NCBI RefSeq assembly: GCF_008974245.1
Contig: NZ_BBZI01000008.1
Span: 369,475 to 433,474 of the forward strand
Length of the DNA: 64,000 nt
From: Streptomyces abyssomicinicus
Lineage (GTDB): Bacteria > Actinomycetota > Actinomycetes > Streptomycetales > Streptomycetaceae
Direction: 5' to 3'
The notes under the pieces were generated by a model, which saw only the letters and a list, made by a program, of their open reading frames with translations, had not been told where the DNA came from and did no database searches. The translations under genes and the position numbers were made by a program. Shown here one piece after another: positions 32,884 through 40,836 of this stretch. The first letter of the stretch is position 1. Each line of letters starts with the position of its first letter.

Positions 32884-33561
32884 ATGCCCTTCGTGCGTTA
32901 TGGCGTGCTGTCGGGAACCCTGCACCGCCACCACCGCGACCGGCCCGACAGTCAGGGCCGCTGGTTCCACGTCAACCTGGAGGTGGACGCCCCCGCCGGG
33001 CGCCACCACTGCGCCGTGGACGTCGACAGCCACGCGTCCGCCGTGGGCGTCCGCTGGAAGACCTTCACCCTGCCCGCCGTGGCACTGGGCCCGGCAGCCG
33101 CCCTCGCCGCCTCCCCCGGCTACCACGAACTCCCCCGCACGCCGGACTCCGGCGCCCTGGACCTCCTGCGCCACCCGGAGCTGGCCGACCGCTCCGGCGT
33201 CCTCTTCACACGGCGCCCGCCCTCCTGGCTCCAGGACCTCCTCGAGCTCGTCGACTCCCGGCCCTGGCACGCGGGCTCCAACGTGGAGGCCGCCCTCGCC
33301 CTGGAGTCGATCCTCGTTCCGGGGCAGCACGTCCTGGTCTTCGGCGAGCCCTTCGACGACGACCCCGAAGGCGACCTCGGCATGCACAACGTCCACCAGA
33401 ACCAGGGAGACCCGGCGGGCTCGCAGTGGTGGGTGGAGAACGGCACCTGGCAGGACGGCGCCACGCTCACCCGGCGCCCCAACGGCGCGTACGACCTGTT
33501 CCTCAACAAGTTCTCCAGCCAGTCCGACCGCACGGACGCCGCGGGCCACCCGGTGGCGTGA
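32884..33561 (+). CDS. DUF2278 family protein, 225 aa
   Basis: The family pattern is clear: VRYGVLSGTLHRHHRDRPDS at the start, HVNLEVDAPAGRHHCAVDVDS, LDLLRHPELADRSGVLF, HVLVFGEPFDDDPEGDLGMH and NVHQNQGDP...WWVENGTWQDGA near the end. DUF2278 proteins are soluble and of unknown function; the His/Asp-rich ends suggest metal binding. The ATG at 32884 has no good ribosome-binding site and lies about 6 nt after TTGACT, so the transcript may be leaderless. Confidence 0.85.
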   Translation: MPFVRYGVLSGTLHRHHRDRPDSQGRWFHVNLEVDAPAGRHHCAVDVDSHASAVGVRWKTFTLPAVALGPAAALAASPGYHELPRTPDSGALDLLRHPELADRSGVLFTRRPPSWLQDLLELVDSRPWHAGSNVEAALALESILVPGQHVLVFGEPFDDDPEGDLGMHNVHQNQGDPAGSQWWVENGTWQDGATLTRRPNGAYDLFLNKFSSQSDRTDAAGHPVA

Positions 33562-33696
33562 CCCCGGGCGGGTCGTTGCTCTCCGGCAACTGGCGATACT
33601 GCGCACGGCAGTTGATGACCCGTCAGCGACCCGTCAGCACGTCTCCGTCAGCACGTCTCCGTCGGCACGTCCGTCAGCACATCCTGGAGCCTCGCC

Positions 33697-33856
33697 ATGC
33701 CCGGTCCCACCCACGACGACGCCGCGCCGGCCATCGACACCAGCAGGCCGCATCCCGCGCGGATGTACTGACCGGCACCCCGAGCTGGGCGAGCCGGTAC
33801 CCGGCCAGGAGGGCATCGTCAGCGGCAGCTACGTGGCGGTGGCCCGCGAGAACTGA
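33697..33856 (+). pseudogene. remnant of a DUF574-type SAM-dependent methyltransferase with an internal deletion
   Basis: ATG at 33697 encodes PTHDDAAPAIDTSRPHPARM and then Tyr, stop. This is the usual N-terminus of Streptomyces DUF574 methyltransferases just before their 'DYLLGG' motif. In another frame a second piece follows directly, ELGEPVPGQEGIVSGSYVAV and ARENstop, which reads like the C-terminus of such an enzyme. Roughly 200 codons between them are missing; the junction is near 33765-33770. A GGAG precedes the ATG, so a 24-residue peptide could still be made. Confidence 0.7.
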
Positions 33857-33975
33857 CGCGCCCCACCCCCGATGGGTCCGGCGCGGCGTGCGGGGGGCCG
33901 ACGGAGTGGCGTGCCCGCTTTCCTCGGCCTGAGCACGAAGAACCGGGCACGCCGACGGACGGGCCCCCGTCGGTG

Positions 33976-35235
33976 TCAGCGCGTCACCGGCGGCCCTTCG
34001 GGCTGCGGGACCGCGCCGGGCTCCGCCCCCGCGTCCCTTGCATCCTCCGCGCCCCCCGCCGCTTGCCGCGGCTTCAGGATCCCCGCCGCGCAGGCCGCCG
34101 CCACACAGCACGCGACGGGGAGCAGCAGCGCCAGGTTGAGCGGCACGAAGTGGGTGAGCCAGCCGATGACGGCCGGGCCCGCGAGCATGCCGAGGTAGCC
34201 GAGGCCCGCGACCCGGGAGACGTTGGCCCCGGCGGAGCTGTGGTCGGCGTGGCCCGCCGCGCTGAAGAGCTGCGGGATGCAGCCGGACAGGCCGGCGCCG
34301 AAGACGGCCCAGCCGGCCAGCGCGAGGCCGGTCCAGGGCGACAGCGCGGCCACCAGCAGGCCGAGCGCGGCCACGGCGCCGCCGTAGCGGAGGACGGCGA
34401 CGTCCCCGACGCGCGCGGCGACCCGGTCGGTGAGGAACCGGCCGATGGTCATGGTGGTGGCGAAGGCGCCGTAGGCGAGGGCCGCGGTGGGGGCGGAGGC
34501 GCCGAGCACGCTGCTCAGGTGCAGGACGCTCCAGTCGTTGGCGACGCCCTCGGCCAGCATCATCGCGAACGCGAGCACGGCCATGGCCCAGATCCGCGCG
34601 GGGGTGGCCGCCTTCCGCCGGCCGCCGGCTGCGGCCCCGCCGCCGTCCTCGGCCGCCGCCTTCACGGCGGGACGCGGTTCCGGTGCCAGCAACGCCGGGG
34701 CGGCCAGCCCGGTGACGACCAGCCCGACGACCGCGGCCGTGCCGAGCGTCTGGGCGGGGCTCCAGTCGGCGCCGAGGGCGCGGGCGCCGGCCAGCGCGGC
34801 GAGGACCCCGCCGAGGGAGAAGGTGGCGTGGAAGGCCGACATGACCGGCCGCCGCAGCGCGTGCTCCACCTGCACGGCGTGCGTGTTCATGCTGACGTCC
34901 AGGCAGCCGTTGCCCACGCCGAACACGAACAGGGCCGCGCCGAGCGTCCAGGTGCCGGTGGCCAGCCCCGGCAGGACCAGGGCCGCGCTGCACAGCGCGG
35001 CACTGGCGGGTACGACCACGCGCGACCCGAAGCGGTCGGCGAGCGGCCCGACCACGCGCATTCCCGCGAAGGCGCCCGCCGCCAGCAGCAGGAGCAGTCC
35101 GCCCAGCACGGCGTGACTGATGCCGGCCCGGCGCTCCACGTCGGGGATCTGTGTGATCCACATGCCCAGCAGGGTGCCGTTGAGGGTGAAGTAGGCGAAG
35201 GTGGCCAGCCGTGCGGCGCGTAGCTTCCGATCCAT
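33976..35235 (-). CDS. MFS transporter, 419 aa
   Basis: Twelve predicted membrane helices in the Fucose/YbjJ-like MFS pattern: LATFAYFTLNGTLLGMWITQIPDVERRAGIS at the start, LADRFGSRVVVPASAAL (motif A) after helix 2, GNGCLDVSMNTHAV in helix 4 and HATFSLGGVLAALAG. A basic loop with KAAAEDGGGAAAGGRRKAA lies between helices 6 and 7. Probably sugar or drug transport. ATG at 35235 is preferred over one at 35253. It is divergent from a DeoR regulator over a 64-bp AT-rich gap, so the regulator probably controls it. Confidence 0.88.
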   Translation of the reverse strand: MDRKLRAARLATFAYFTLNGTLLGMWITQIPDVERRAGISHAVLGGLLLLLAAGAFAGMRVVGPLADRFGSRVVVPASAALCSAALVLPGLATGTWTLGAALFVFGVGNGCLDVSMNTHAVQVEHALRRPVMSAFHATFSLGGVLAALAGARALGADWSPAQTLGTAAVVGLVVTGLAAPALLAPEPRPAVKAAAEDGGGAAAGGRRKAATPARIWAMAVLAFAMMLAEGVANDWSVLHLSSVLGASAPTAALAYGAFATTMTIGRFLTDRVAARVGDVAVLRYGGAVAALGLLVAALSPWTGLALAGWAVFGAGLSGCIPQLFSAAGHADHSSAGANVSRVAGLGYLGMLAGPAVIGWLTHFVPLNLALLLPVACCVAAACAAGILKPRQAAGGAEDARDAGAEPGAVPQPEGPPVTR

Positions 35236-35259
35236 GGCGCGAACGTATCTCACATAGTT

Positions 35260-35300
35260 GATGTTTGAAAGATTGCCTTTCGCTCATCCGGGATGTTCAA
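35260..35300. promoter_or_regulatory. candidate DeoR operator, direct repeats
   Basis: GATGTTTGAA (35260-35269) and GATGTTCAA (35292-35300) repeat in the same orientation 32 bp apart, about three helical turns. The surrounding stretch is AT-rich compared with the rest of the window and lies between the divergent MFS and DeoR genes. Confidence 0.4.
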
Positions 35301-36094
35301 TGACCGGCGTGGGCAACACGGAGAGACTGCGGCGGATCACCGACGCCGTGCGTCGCGCGGGCAACCTCGGGATCGCCGAACTGGCCGCGCTGACCGGGGC
35401 GTCGGAGATGACGGTCCGCCGCGATCTGGAGGTCCTCGCCGAGCAGGGCGTCCTCGAGCGGTACCGCGGCGGGGCGCGGAGCCTGCTGCTGCGCGGCGAC
35501 GAGCCCCCGTTCGCCCTGCGGGCGCAGGAAGGGCTGGAGGCGAAGCGGCGGATCGCCGCCGAGGTGGCGGGGCTGATCGCCGACGGCGAGTCGGTCGTCG
35601 TCGACAGCGGTACGACCTGCCTGGAGGTGGCCCGGGCGCTGCAGGGCAGGCGGGTGACGGTCATGCCGCTGTCCCTCCAGGCGGTCAACGCGCTGGCGGA
35701 GCCGTCCGCCCACGCGGCGTCCGGCCGGGCGACGACGCTGCTGGTCCCCGGCGGCCGCCCGCGCCCCGGCGAGGGGGCCCTGACCGGCCCGCTGACCCGG
35801 GCCTCGCTCGCGGCACTGCGGTTCGACACCGCGGTGATCGGCTGCTGCGGGCTCAACGCGGCGCAGGGGCTGACGGCGTACGACCTGGACGACGCCGACG
35901 TGAAGCGCACGGCGATCGCCTCCGCCCGCCGCGTCGTCGCCGCCGCCGAGGGCGCCAAGCTCCACCGCACCGCCCTGGCCTTCGTCGCCCCGGCCACCGC
36001 GCTGCACGCGGTGGTCACCGATGCGTCCGCCCCCGCCGCCGAGCGGGAGGCGCTCTCCGCGGCGGGCGTCACCGTCCGGACGGTGGAGCCGTAG
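35300..36094 (+). CDS. DeoR/GlpR-family transcriptional regulator, 264 aa
   Basis: N-terminal winged HTH: RLRRITDAVRRAGNLGIAELAALTGASEMTVRRDLEVLAEQGVLERYRGGA, the family signature. The C-terminal sensor domain has SVVVDSGTTCLEVARAL, PLSLQAVNAL and AVIGCCGLNAAQGLTAYD, where sugar phosphates bind in homologues. It usually represses carbohydrate genes, and the divergent MFS gene is the obvious target. ATG at 35300; an earlier in-frame ATG at 35258 lies within the operator-like region. It ends at a hairpin shared with rnpB. Confidence 0.92.
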   Translation: MTGVGNTERLRRITDAVRRAGNLGIAELAALTGASEMTVRRDLEVLAEQGVLERYRGGARSLLLRGDEPPFALRAQEGLEAKRRIAAEVAGLIADGESVVVDSGTTCLEVARALQGRRVTVMPLSLQAVNALAEPSAHAASGRATTLLVPGGRPRPGEGALTGPLTRASLAALRFDTAVIGCCGLNAAQGLTAYDLDDADVKRTAIASARRVVAAAEGAKLHRTALAFVAPATALHAVVTDASAPAAEREALSAAGVTVRTVEP

Positions 36095-36131
36095 CGGTGG
36101 CATGGCAGTAACCGCGCAAAACCCGCGCAAA

Positions 36132-36168
36132 ACGGCCCTGACCCGGGAGAATCCCAGGTCAGGGCCGT
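36132..36168. terminator. bidirectional terminator between DeoR gene and rnpB
   Basis: ACGGCCCTGACC (36132-36143) pairs with GGTCAGGGCCGT (36157-36168), and the stem continues inside with GGGA/TCCC around GAA. It lies 4 bp from the RNase P RNA end. Confidence 0.75.
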
Positions 36169-36171
36169 GAT

Positions 36172-36597
36172 GGCAGACGAGTCGGGCTGTACGCCGGGTT
36201 CTGTTCCCCCAGGTCCTCGCGGACCTCGGGGCGACGGCCATCCATCTACGACCGGCGTTGCCACCGGCCTCCAGCGGTCCACCCGCGGACTCGGGCGGGC
36301 AGCCCTCGATCGTCCGCGCAGGGCGCCCTCCTCGCGGAGGGAGCCCTTCTTGACCTTGCTCCAGGTGGGGTTTACCTAGCTGCCCAGGTCACCCTGGGCA
36401 CTGGTGGTCTCTTACACCACCGTTTCACCCTTACCGAGGACCGAGATCCCCGGCGGTCTGCTTTCTGTGGCACTGTCCCGCGGGTCACCCCGGGTGGCCG
36501 TTAGCCACCACCCTGCCCTGTGGAGCCCGGACGTTCCTCGGGAGCGCCCTGAGGCACTCACGCGGCCGCCCGCCCGGCTCGTCTGCCGTGGGGACCA
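36172..36597 (-). ncRNA. rnpB: RNase P RNA (type A)
   Basis: The catalytic RNA of RNase P, which cuts the 5' leader from pre-tRNAs. The ends pair as P1: GGCAGACGAGCCGGGC at the 5' end (from 36597) with GCCCGACTCGTCTGCC at the 3' end (36172). Conserved segments are visible on the minus strand: GAGGAACGTCCGGGCTCC (CR-I), GGTAAGGGTGAAACGGTG, TAAGAGACCACCAG, AGGTAAACCCC and GAACAGAACCCGGCGTACAG (CR-V). Exact ends are approximate to a few bases. Confidence 0.96.
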
Positions 36598-36648
36598 TGC
36601 TACCGGGCGGGGCGCCCCGCTCCGACCGTGCGGGCGCGGGCGCGACGG

Positions 36649-37227
36649 TCAGAGGAAGGCGGCCGTGTCCAGGTCGAAGCAGAACGGTTCGGGCAGCGGC
36701 ATGGGGTTGCCGAAGGGGCCCTTGCGGGCCTGCAGGTAGTCGTCGCCCTCAGGGTCGCTGAAGAGGGTCAGCGAGGAGGAGTCGCGGTCCACCAGCAGGT
36801 AGAAAGGGACGCCGCCACGGGCGTAACAGCGCCGCTTGGACTCCCGGTCGGCCACCGCGCGGGAGGAGGTCACCTCGACGACCATGGCCACACCCTCGCA
36901 CGGCATCCAGGGCTCGGCTCCCCGGAACAGACGGAGAGAGGTCGGCGCGAAGGTCGCGTCCGGGATCGCGTGGTTCTTCGGGCAGGCCCCGCCGCTGTTG
37001 AGCTTCAGCCCCTTGCGCCCGGAGAACTGCATGGGCGTGCGCGAACGCGCCTTCACCTGCGTGAGGATCAGGTCGATGTAGTCCTCGTGATCCCCGTCGG
37101 GCGGTGGCGTCACGACGATCTCCCCCTCGATCAGCTCGGCCCGGAAGCCCTCCGGGGTGTCCAGGGCGAGGAAGCCTTCGAGCACGACGTCACTGTGCGT
37201 GAGCGGCTCGTGTGCCATGGCGGTCAT
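36649..37227 (-). CDS. Uma2-family putative restriction-endonuclease-like nuclease, 192 aa
   Basis: PD-(D/E)XK fold of the Uma2/DUF820 family: FRAELIEGEIVVTPPPDGDHEDY, then IPDATFAP (active-site Asp) and MVVEVTSSRAVADRESKRRCYA (Glu-x-x-Ser..Lys), followed by GVPFYLLVDRDSSSLTLF. These occur in large copy numbers in Streptomyces; the biological target is unknown. GGAGGG 6 nt before ATG at 37227 defines the start. It stands alone beside rnpB. Confidence 0.88.
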   Translation of the reverse strand: MTAMAHEPLTHSDVVLEGFLALDTPEGFRAELIEGEIVVTPPPDGDHEDYIDLILTQVKARSRTPMQFSGRKGLKLNSGGACPKNHAIPDATFAPTSLRLFRGAEPWMPCEGVAMVVEVTSSRAVADRESKRRCYARGGVPFYLLVDRDSSSLTLFSDPEGDDYLQARKGPFGNPMPLPEPFCFDLDTAAFL

Positions 37228-37400
37228 GTCACGCCCTCCGTTCGGTCGCTCGCCAGAGTCGGACATGCGCTGATCACCGTCCAGGAGATCGAGGTGTCTT
37301 ACCTCGATCGTGGCACAGAGCGGCAGCTCCGCACCACGGAACGCGGCGCGGGGCGCGCGTCGTAGGCTGGCCGGGTTCCGCGACACCGAAGGAGTCCCCC

Positions 37401-38201
37401 GTGCTCGTCCTGCTGCCCCCTTCCGAAGGCAAGGCGCCGTCCGGTGACGGCGCGCCGGTGCGGCTGGAGTCGTTGTCGCTGCCGGCGCTGGGCGCTGCCC
37501 GGCGGGCGGTGCTGGAGGAGCTGGTCGAGCTGTGCTCCGGGGACGAGGAGAAGGCCCGGGAGGTGCTCGGGCTGAGCGAGGGGCTGCGCGGGGAGGTCGG
37601 CAAGAACGCCGGGCTGCTGACGGCGGGGGCCCGGCCGGCCGGCGAGATCTACACGGGCGTGCTGTACGACGCGCTGGGGCTCGGCACGCTGGACGCGGCG
37701 GCCCGGCGGGGCGCCGCGCGGCAGCTGCTGGTCTTCTCCGGGCTGTGGGGCGCGGTCGGGGTGGCCGACGCGATCCCCTCGTACCGGTGCTCGATGGGCG
37801 TGAAGCTGCCGGGCGCGGGCGCGCTGGCCGCGCACTGGCGGGCGCCGATGGCCGCGGCGATGCCTGAGGCCGCCGGGGACGGCCTGGTGCTGGACCTGCG
37901 GTCGTCGGCGTACGCCGCCGCGTGGAAGCCGAAGGGCGAGGTCGCGGGCCGGACGGCCACCGTGCGGGTGCTGCACGCGCAGCTGGTGGACGGCGTGGAG
38001 AAGCGTTCCGTGGTGAGCCACTTCAACAAGGCGACCAAGGGCCGGATCGTCCGCGCCCTGCTTTCGGACGGCGCGGACCCGCGGGGTCCGGCGGAGCTGG
38101 TGGAGGCGCTGCGGGACCTGGGGCACACGGTGGAGGCCGAGCCCCCGGCGAAGGCCGGCAGGCCGTGGGCGCTGGACGTGGTCGTCCGGGAGATCCACTA
38201 G
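37401..38201 (+). CDS. yaaA: peroxide stress protein YaaA family, 266 aa
   Basis: The YaaA/DUF328 signature is present: VLLPPSEGKAP at the N-terminus (the usual LLSPAKT/LPPSEGK), RPAGEIYTGVLYDALGL, LLVFSGLWGAVGVADAIPSYRCSMGVKLPG, and VVSHFNKATKGRIVRALL. In E. coli YaaA lowers free iron and protects DNA from peroxide; it binds DNA through a helix-hairpin-helix-like region. GAAGGAG lies 6 nt before the GTG at 37401. Confidence 0.92.
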   Translation: MLVLLPPSEGKAPSGDGAPVRLESLSLPALGAARRAVLEELVELCSGDEEKAREVLGLSEGLRGEVGKNAGLLTAGARPAGEIYTGVLYDALGLGTLDAAARRGAARQLLVFSGLWGAVGVADAIPSYRCSMGVKLPGAGALAAHWRAPMAAAMPEAAGDGLVLDLRSSAYAAAWKPKGEVAGRTATVRVLHAQLVDGVEKRSVVSHFNKATKGRIVRALLSDGADPRGPAELVEALRDLGHTVEAEPPAKAGRPWALDVVVREIH

Positions 38202-38364
38202 ACCCGGGAGCTCCACCAGGTCCGGAAGATCCGCCGGGTCCAGGGGATCCGGCAGATCCGGCAGCTTCGCCGGGTCCGGGGGATCCGCCGGTCCGTCACC
38301 GGCCGGACGTCCGATGGGAGAGGATGCCGGAGCCAGAGAGTTCCGTCCTGACAGGGGGCATCCG

Positions 38365-38724
38365 ATGCCGCACATCACCGTCGACCACTCCGGGTCGCTG
38401 ACCGCGTCCTTCGACCGTCCGGGCTTCGCCCGCGCACTGCACCCGCTGGTCGCGGAGATCGCCAAGACCTCCGCCGCCGGCTGCAAGACCCGCTTCCGCC
38501 GCGTCGACGAGACGTTCGTGGCCGACGGGGCCCCCGAGCACGCGGTGATACACGTCGACGTCGCGCTCAAGCCGGGCCGCACCGGGGCGGTCAAGGCGGA
38601 GCTGACCGAGGCCGTGCTCGCACTGCTGCTCAAGCACGTGGCGCCCACGCCCGGCGTGACGGTGCACGCCAGCGTGGACCTGCGCGAGCTCGACGACGCG
38701 TACGCCAAGCACATCGTGGAGTAG
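38365..38724 (+). CDS. 5-carboxymethyl-2-hydroxymuconate isomerase-like tautomerase, 119 aa
   Basis: Tautomerase superfamily, CHMI type. It begins MPHITVDHSG, so after Met removal Pro1 is the catalytic base. The pattern VHASVDLRELDDAYAKH near the end is also CHMI-like. CHMI works in homoprotocatechuate degradation, but no other catabolic genes are present, so the physiological substrate is open. AGGGGG precedes the ATG. The 160-bp gap upstream consists of short GATCCGG/GTCCGG repeats. Confidence 0.85.
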   Translation: MPHITVDHSGSLTASFDRPGFARALHPLVAEIAKTSAAGCKTRFRRVDETFVADGAPEHAVIHVDVALKPGRTGAVKAELTEAVLALLLKHVAPTPGVTVHASVDLRELDDAYAKHIVE

Positions 38725-38762
38725 GGCACCCTGGCGTGGGCCACGCCACCCGGCGCCGGCGC

Positions 38763-40040
38763 CTACCGCAGGTGTGAGGTGTCGTTGAAGAGGCGGAGGC
38801 TGGCGTTGCCGTCGGCGTAGTGCGCCACGGCGGAGATCGACGCCGCCGAGAGCTCCATGCGGAACAGCGACTCCGGCGGGGCACCCAGGGCCAGGCGGAC
38901 CAGGGTCTTGATGGGCGTCACATGCGTGACGAGGAGGACCGTGCGGCCCGCGTGGGCGGCGATCAGGCGGTCACGGGCCTCCTCGACGCGGACGGCGGTC
39001 GCCTCGAAGCTCTCGCCGCCGCCGGTGGGGCGGGCGGCGGGAGAGGCCAGCCAGGCGTTGAGGTCCTCGGGGTGGCGGTCCATGACCTCGGCGAAGGTCA
39101 GGCCCTCCCAGGCACCGAAGTCGGTCTCGCGCAGCCCTTCGTCGACGGTGACGTCGAGGCCGAGGCGGTCCGCGACCACGGCGGCGGTCTCCCGGGTGCG
39201 GGCCAGCGGGGAGCTGATGATCGCCTGCACGGTGCCCCTGGCGGCGAGCAGTCCGGCGGCACGCCGGGCCTGCTCCAGGCCCGCCTCGGAGAGCGACGGG
39301 TTCGTGCCGCCACTGCCGGAGAAACGCTTCTGCGGGGTCAGCGGGGTCTCGCCGTGGCGGAGCAGCACGAAGGTGGCGGGGGCGCCCAGGTCGGGGGCCG
39401 ACCAGCCCTGGCCGCGGGCCGGTTCGGCAGGACGCGCGGCGGCGGCTGCCGCGGCGGCGGCTACCGCAGGGGCGGTCCCGGCGGCGCCCGCCTCGGCGCC
39501 GGTCGCCTCCGCGGGCGTGGCGGGCCGGACGGCCGTGTTGGCAGCCGCGCGCAGGTCGGCGAGGTGCTTCTCGGTGGGGGCCGGACGGCCGGACGGCATC
39601 CACGCCTCGCCGCGCGCGCCGGCGTCCATGGCCTCGTTGGCGAGCCGGTCGGCGTGCTTGTTCTCCTTGCGCGGGATCCACTCGTAGGTGACCCGCTCGG
39701 GCGGCAGCAGCTCGCGCGCCCGCTCGGCGAGCGGGGCGAGGCCGGGGTGCTTGATCTTCCAGCGGCCGGACATCTGCTCGACGACCAGCTTGGAGTCCAT
39801 CCGGACCCGGACCGCCACCTCCTCGCCCGCCGCCAGTTCCCCGGCGGCGAGCTCGCGCACGGCGCGCAGCCCGGCGAGCAGACCGCTGTACTCGGCCACG
39901 TTGTTGGTGGTGACGCCCAGGTACTCCGCGGCCTCGGCGAGCACCTCGCCGGTCGCCGCGTCGGCCACCACCGCGCCGTAGCCGGCGGGTCCGGGGTTGC
40001 CCCTGGACCCGCCGTCGGCCTCGATCACGAACTCCCGCAC
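38763..40040 (-). CDS. bifunctional RNase H / acid phosphatase, 425 aa
   Basis: The N-terminal domain is an RNase HI with all four carboxylates: D9 (EADGGSRGNPG), E50 (NVAEYSGLL), D82 (RMDSKLVVEQ) and D131 (KHADRLANEA). A linker of about 60 residues rich in Ala leads to a histidine phosphatase domain: H229 in LLRHGETPL, SPLARTRETA, ETDFGAWEG and VTHVTPIK. This fusion is known from Streptomyces and mycobacteria; the phosphatase half resembles CobC/alpha-ribazole phosphatase. It follows the zinc-ribbon gene by 28 bp in a three-gene operon. Confidence 0.96.
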   Translation of the reverse strand: MREFVIEADGGSRGNPGPAGYGAVVADAATGEVLAEAAEYLGVTTNNVAEYSGLLAGLRAVRELAAGELAAGEEVAVRVRMDSKLVVEQMSGRWKIKHPGLAPLAERARELLPPERVTYEWIPRKENKHADRLANEAMDAGARGEAWMPSGRPAPTEKHLADLRAAANTAVRPATPAEATGAEAGAAGTAPAVAAAAAAAAARPAEPARGQGWSAPDLGAPATFVLLRHGETPLTPQKRFSGSGGTNPSLSEAGLEQARRAAGLLAARGTVQAIISSPLARTRETAAVVADRLGLDVTVDEGLRETDFGAWEGLTFAEVMDRHPEDLNAWLASPAARPTGGGESFEATAVRVEEARDRLIAAHAGRTVLLVTHVTPIKTLVRLALGAPPESLFRMELSAASISAVAHYADGNASLRLFNDTSHLR

Positions 40041-40068
40041 GAGCGCCGCCCCCTTGCCGTTCTCCGGC

Positions 40069-40812
40069 CTAGAGGCCCGACTCGGAGGTGCGGACCAGGA
40101 TGCGGCGGCAGTTCTCGCACCGCACCACCGTGTCCGGGGCCGCGGCGCGGACCTCGTTGACCTCGGTGATGTTGAGCTCCAGCTGGCAGCCCTCGCAGCG
40201 GCGCTGGTAGAGGCGCGCGGCGCCGACCCCGCCCTGCTGCTCGCGCAGCTTCTCGTACAGCTTGAGCAGGTCGGCCGGCACGGAGGCGGAGACGACCTGG
40301 CGCTCCTTGGTCACGGAGCCGCTCTCGCCGTCGAGTTCGCCGAAGGCGGCGTCACGGCGGGCCGTGGCGTCGTCGAGCTTCGCCTGGACGGCGGCGACGC
40401 GCTCGTCGAGTTCCGCGACGCGGGCCTGGGCGGACTCGCGGCGCTCCATCACCTCGAGGACGACGTCCTCCAGGTCGCCCTGGCGCTTGGCCAGCGAGGT
40501 GATCTCGCGCTGGAGGTTCTCCAGGTCCTTCGGGGAGGACACGGCGCCGGAGTCGAGACGCTGCTGGTCGCGGGCGGCGCGCTTGCGGACCTGGTCGACG
40601 TCCTGCTCGGCCTTGGTCTGCTCGCGGGCGCAGTCGCTCTCCTCGGTCTGCGCGGCCACCAGCAGGTCACGCAGCTGCGAGAGGTCCTTGGTCAGCGACT
40701 CGATCTCGGCGTGCTCGGGCAGCGAGCGCCGCTTGTGGGCCAGCTGCTGGAGGCGGATGTCCAGGGCCTGGACGTCGAGGAGACGGATCTGGTCGGCGGG
40801 CGCGGCGTTCAG
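40069..40812 (-). CDS. C4-type zinc-ribbon, coiled-coil protein; apparent CTG start, 247 aa
   Basis: A long helical hairpin (about 1-190; LVAAQTEESDCAREQTKAEQ, DLENLQREITSLAKRQGDLE) precedes a C-terminal zinc ribbon with CEGC and CENC. The conserved N-terminus NAAPADQIRLLDVQALD is encoded in frame directly after a CTG at 40812-40810, with GGAG 7 nt upstream. An in-frame TGA lies about 10 codons before it, and there is no ATG, GTG or TTG between. Starting at the next GTG (40659) would delete 51 conserved residues. Function unknown; it always travels with the Nif3-like and RNase H genes. Confidence 0.85.
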   Translation of the reverse strand: MNAAPADQIRLLDVQALDIRLQQLAHKRRSLPEHAEIESLTKDLSQLRDLLVAAQTEESDCAREQTKAEQDVDQVRKRAARDQQRLDSGAVSSPKDLENLQREITSLAKRQGDLEDVVLEVMERRESAQARVAELDERVAAVQAKLDDATARRDAAFGELDGESGSVTKERQVVSASVPADLLKLYEKLREQQGGVGAARLYQRRCEGCQLELNITEVNEVRAAAPDTVVRCENCRRILVRTSESGL

Positions 40813-40836
40813 TTGGGGGCTCCAGGAAGGGTGAGG

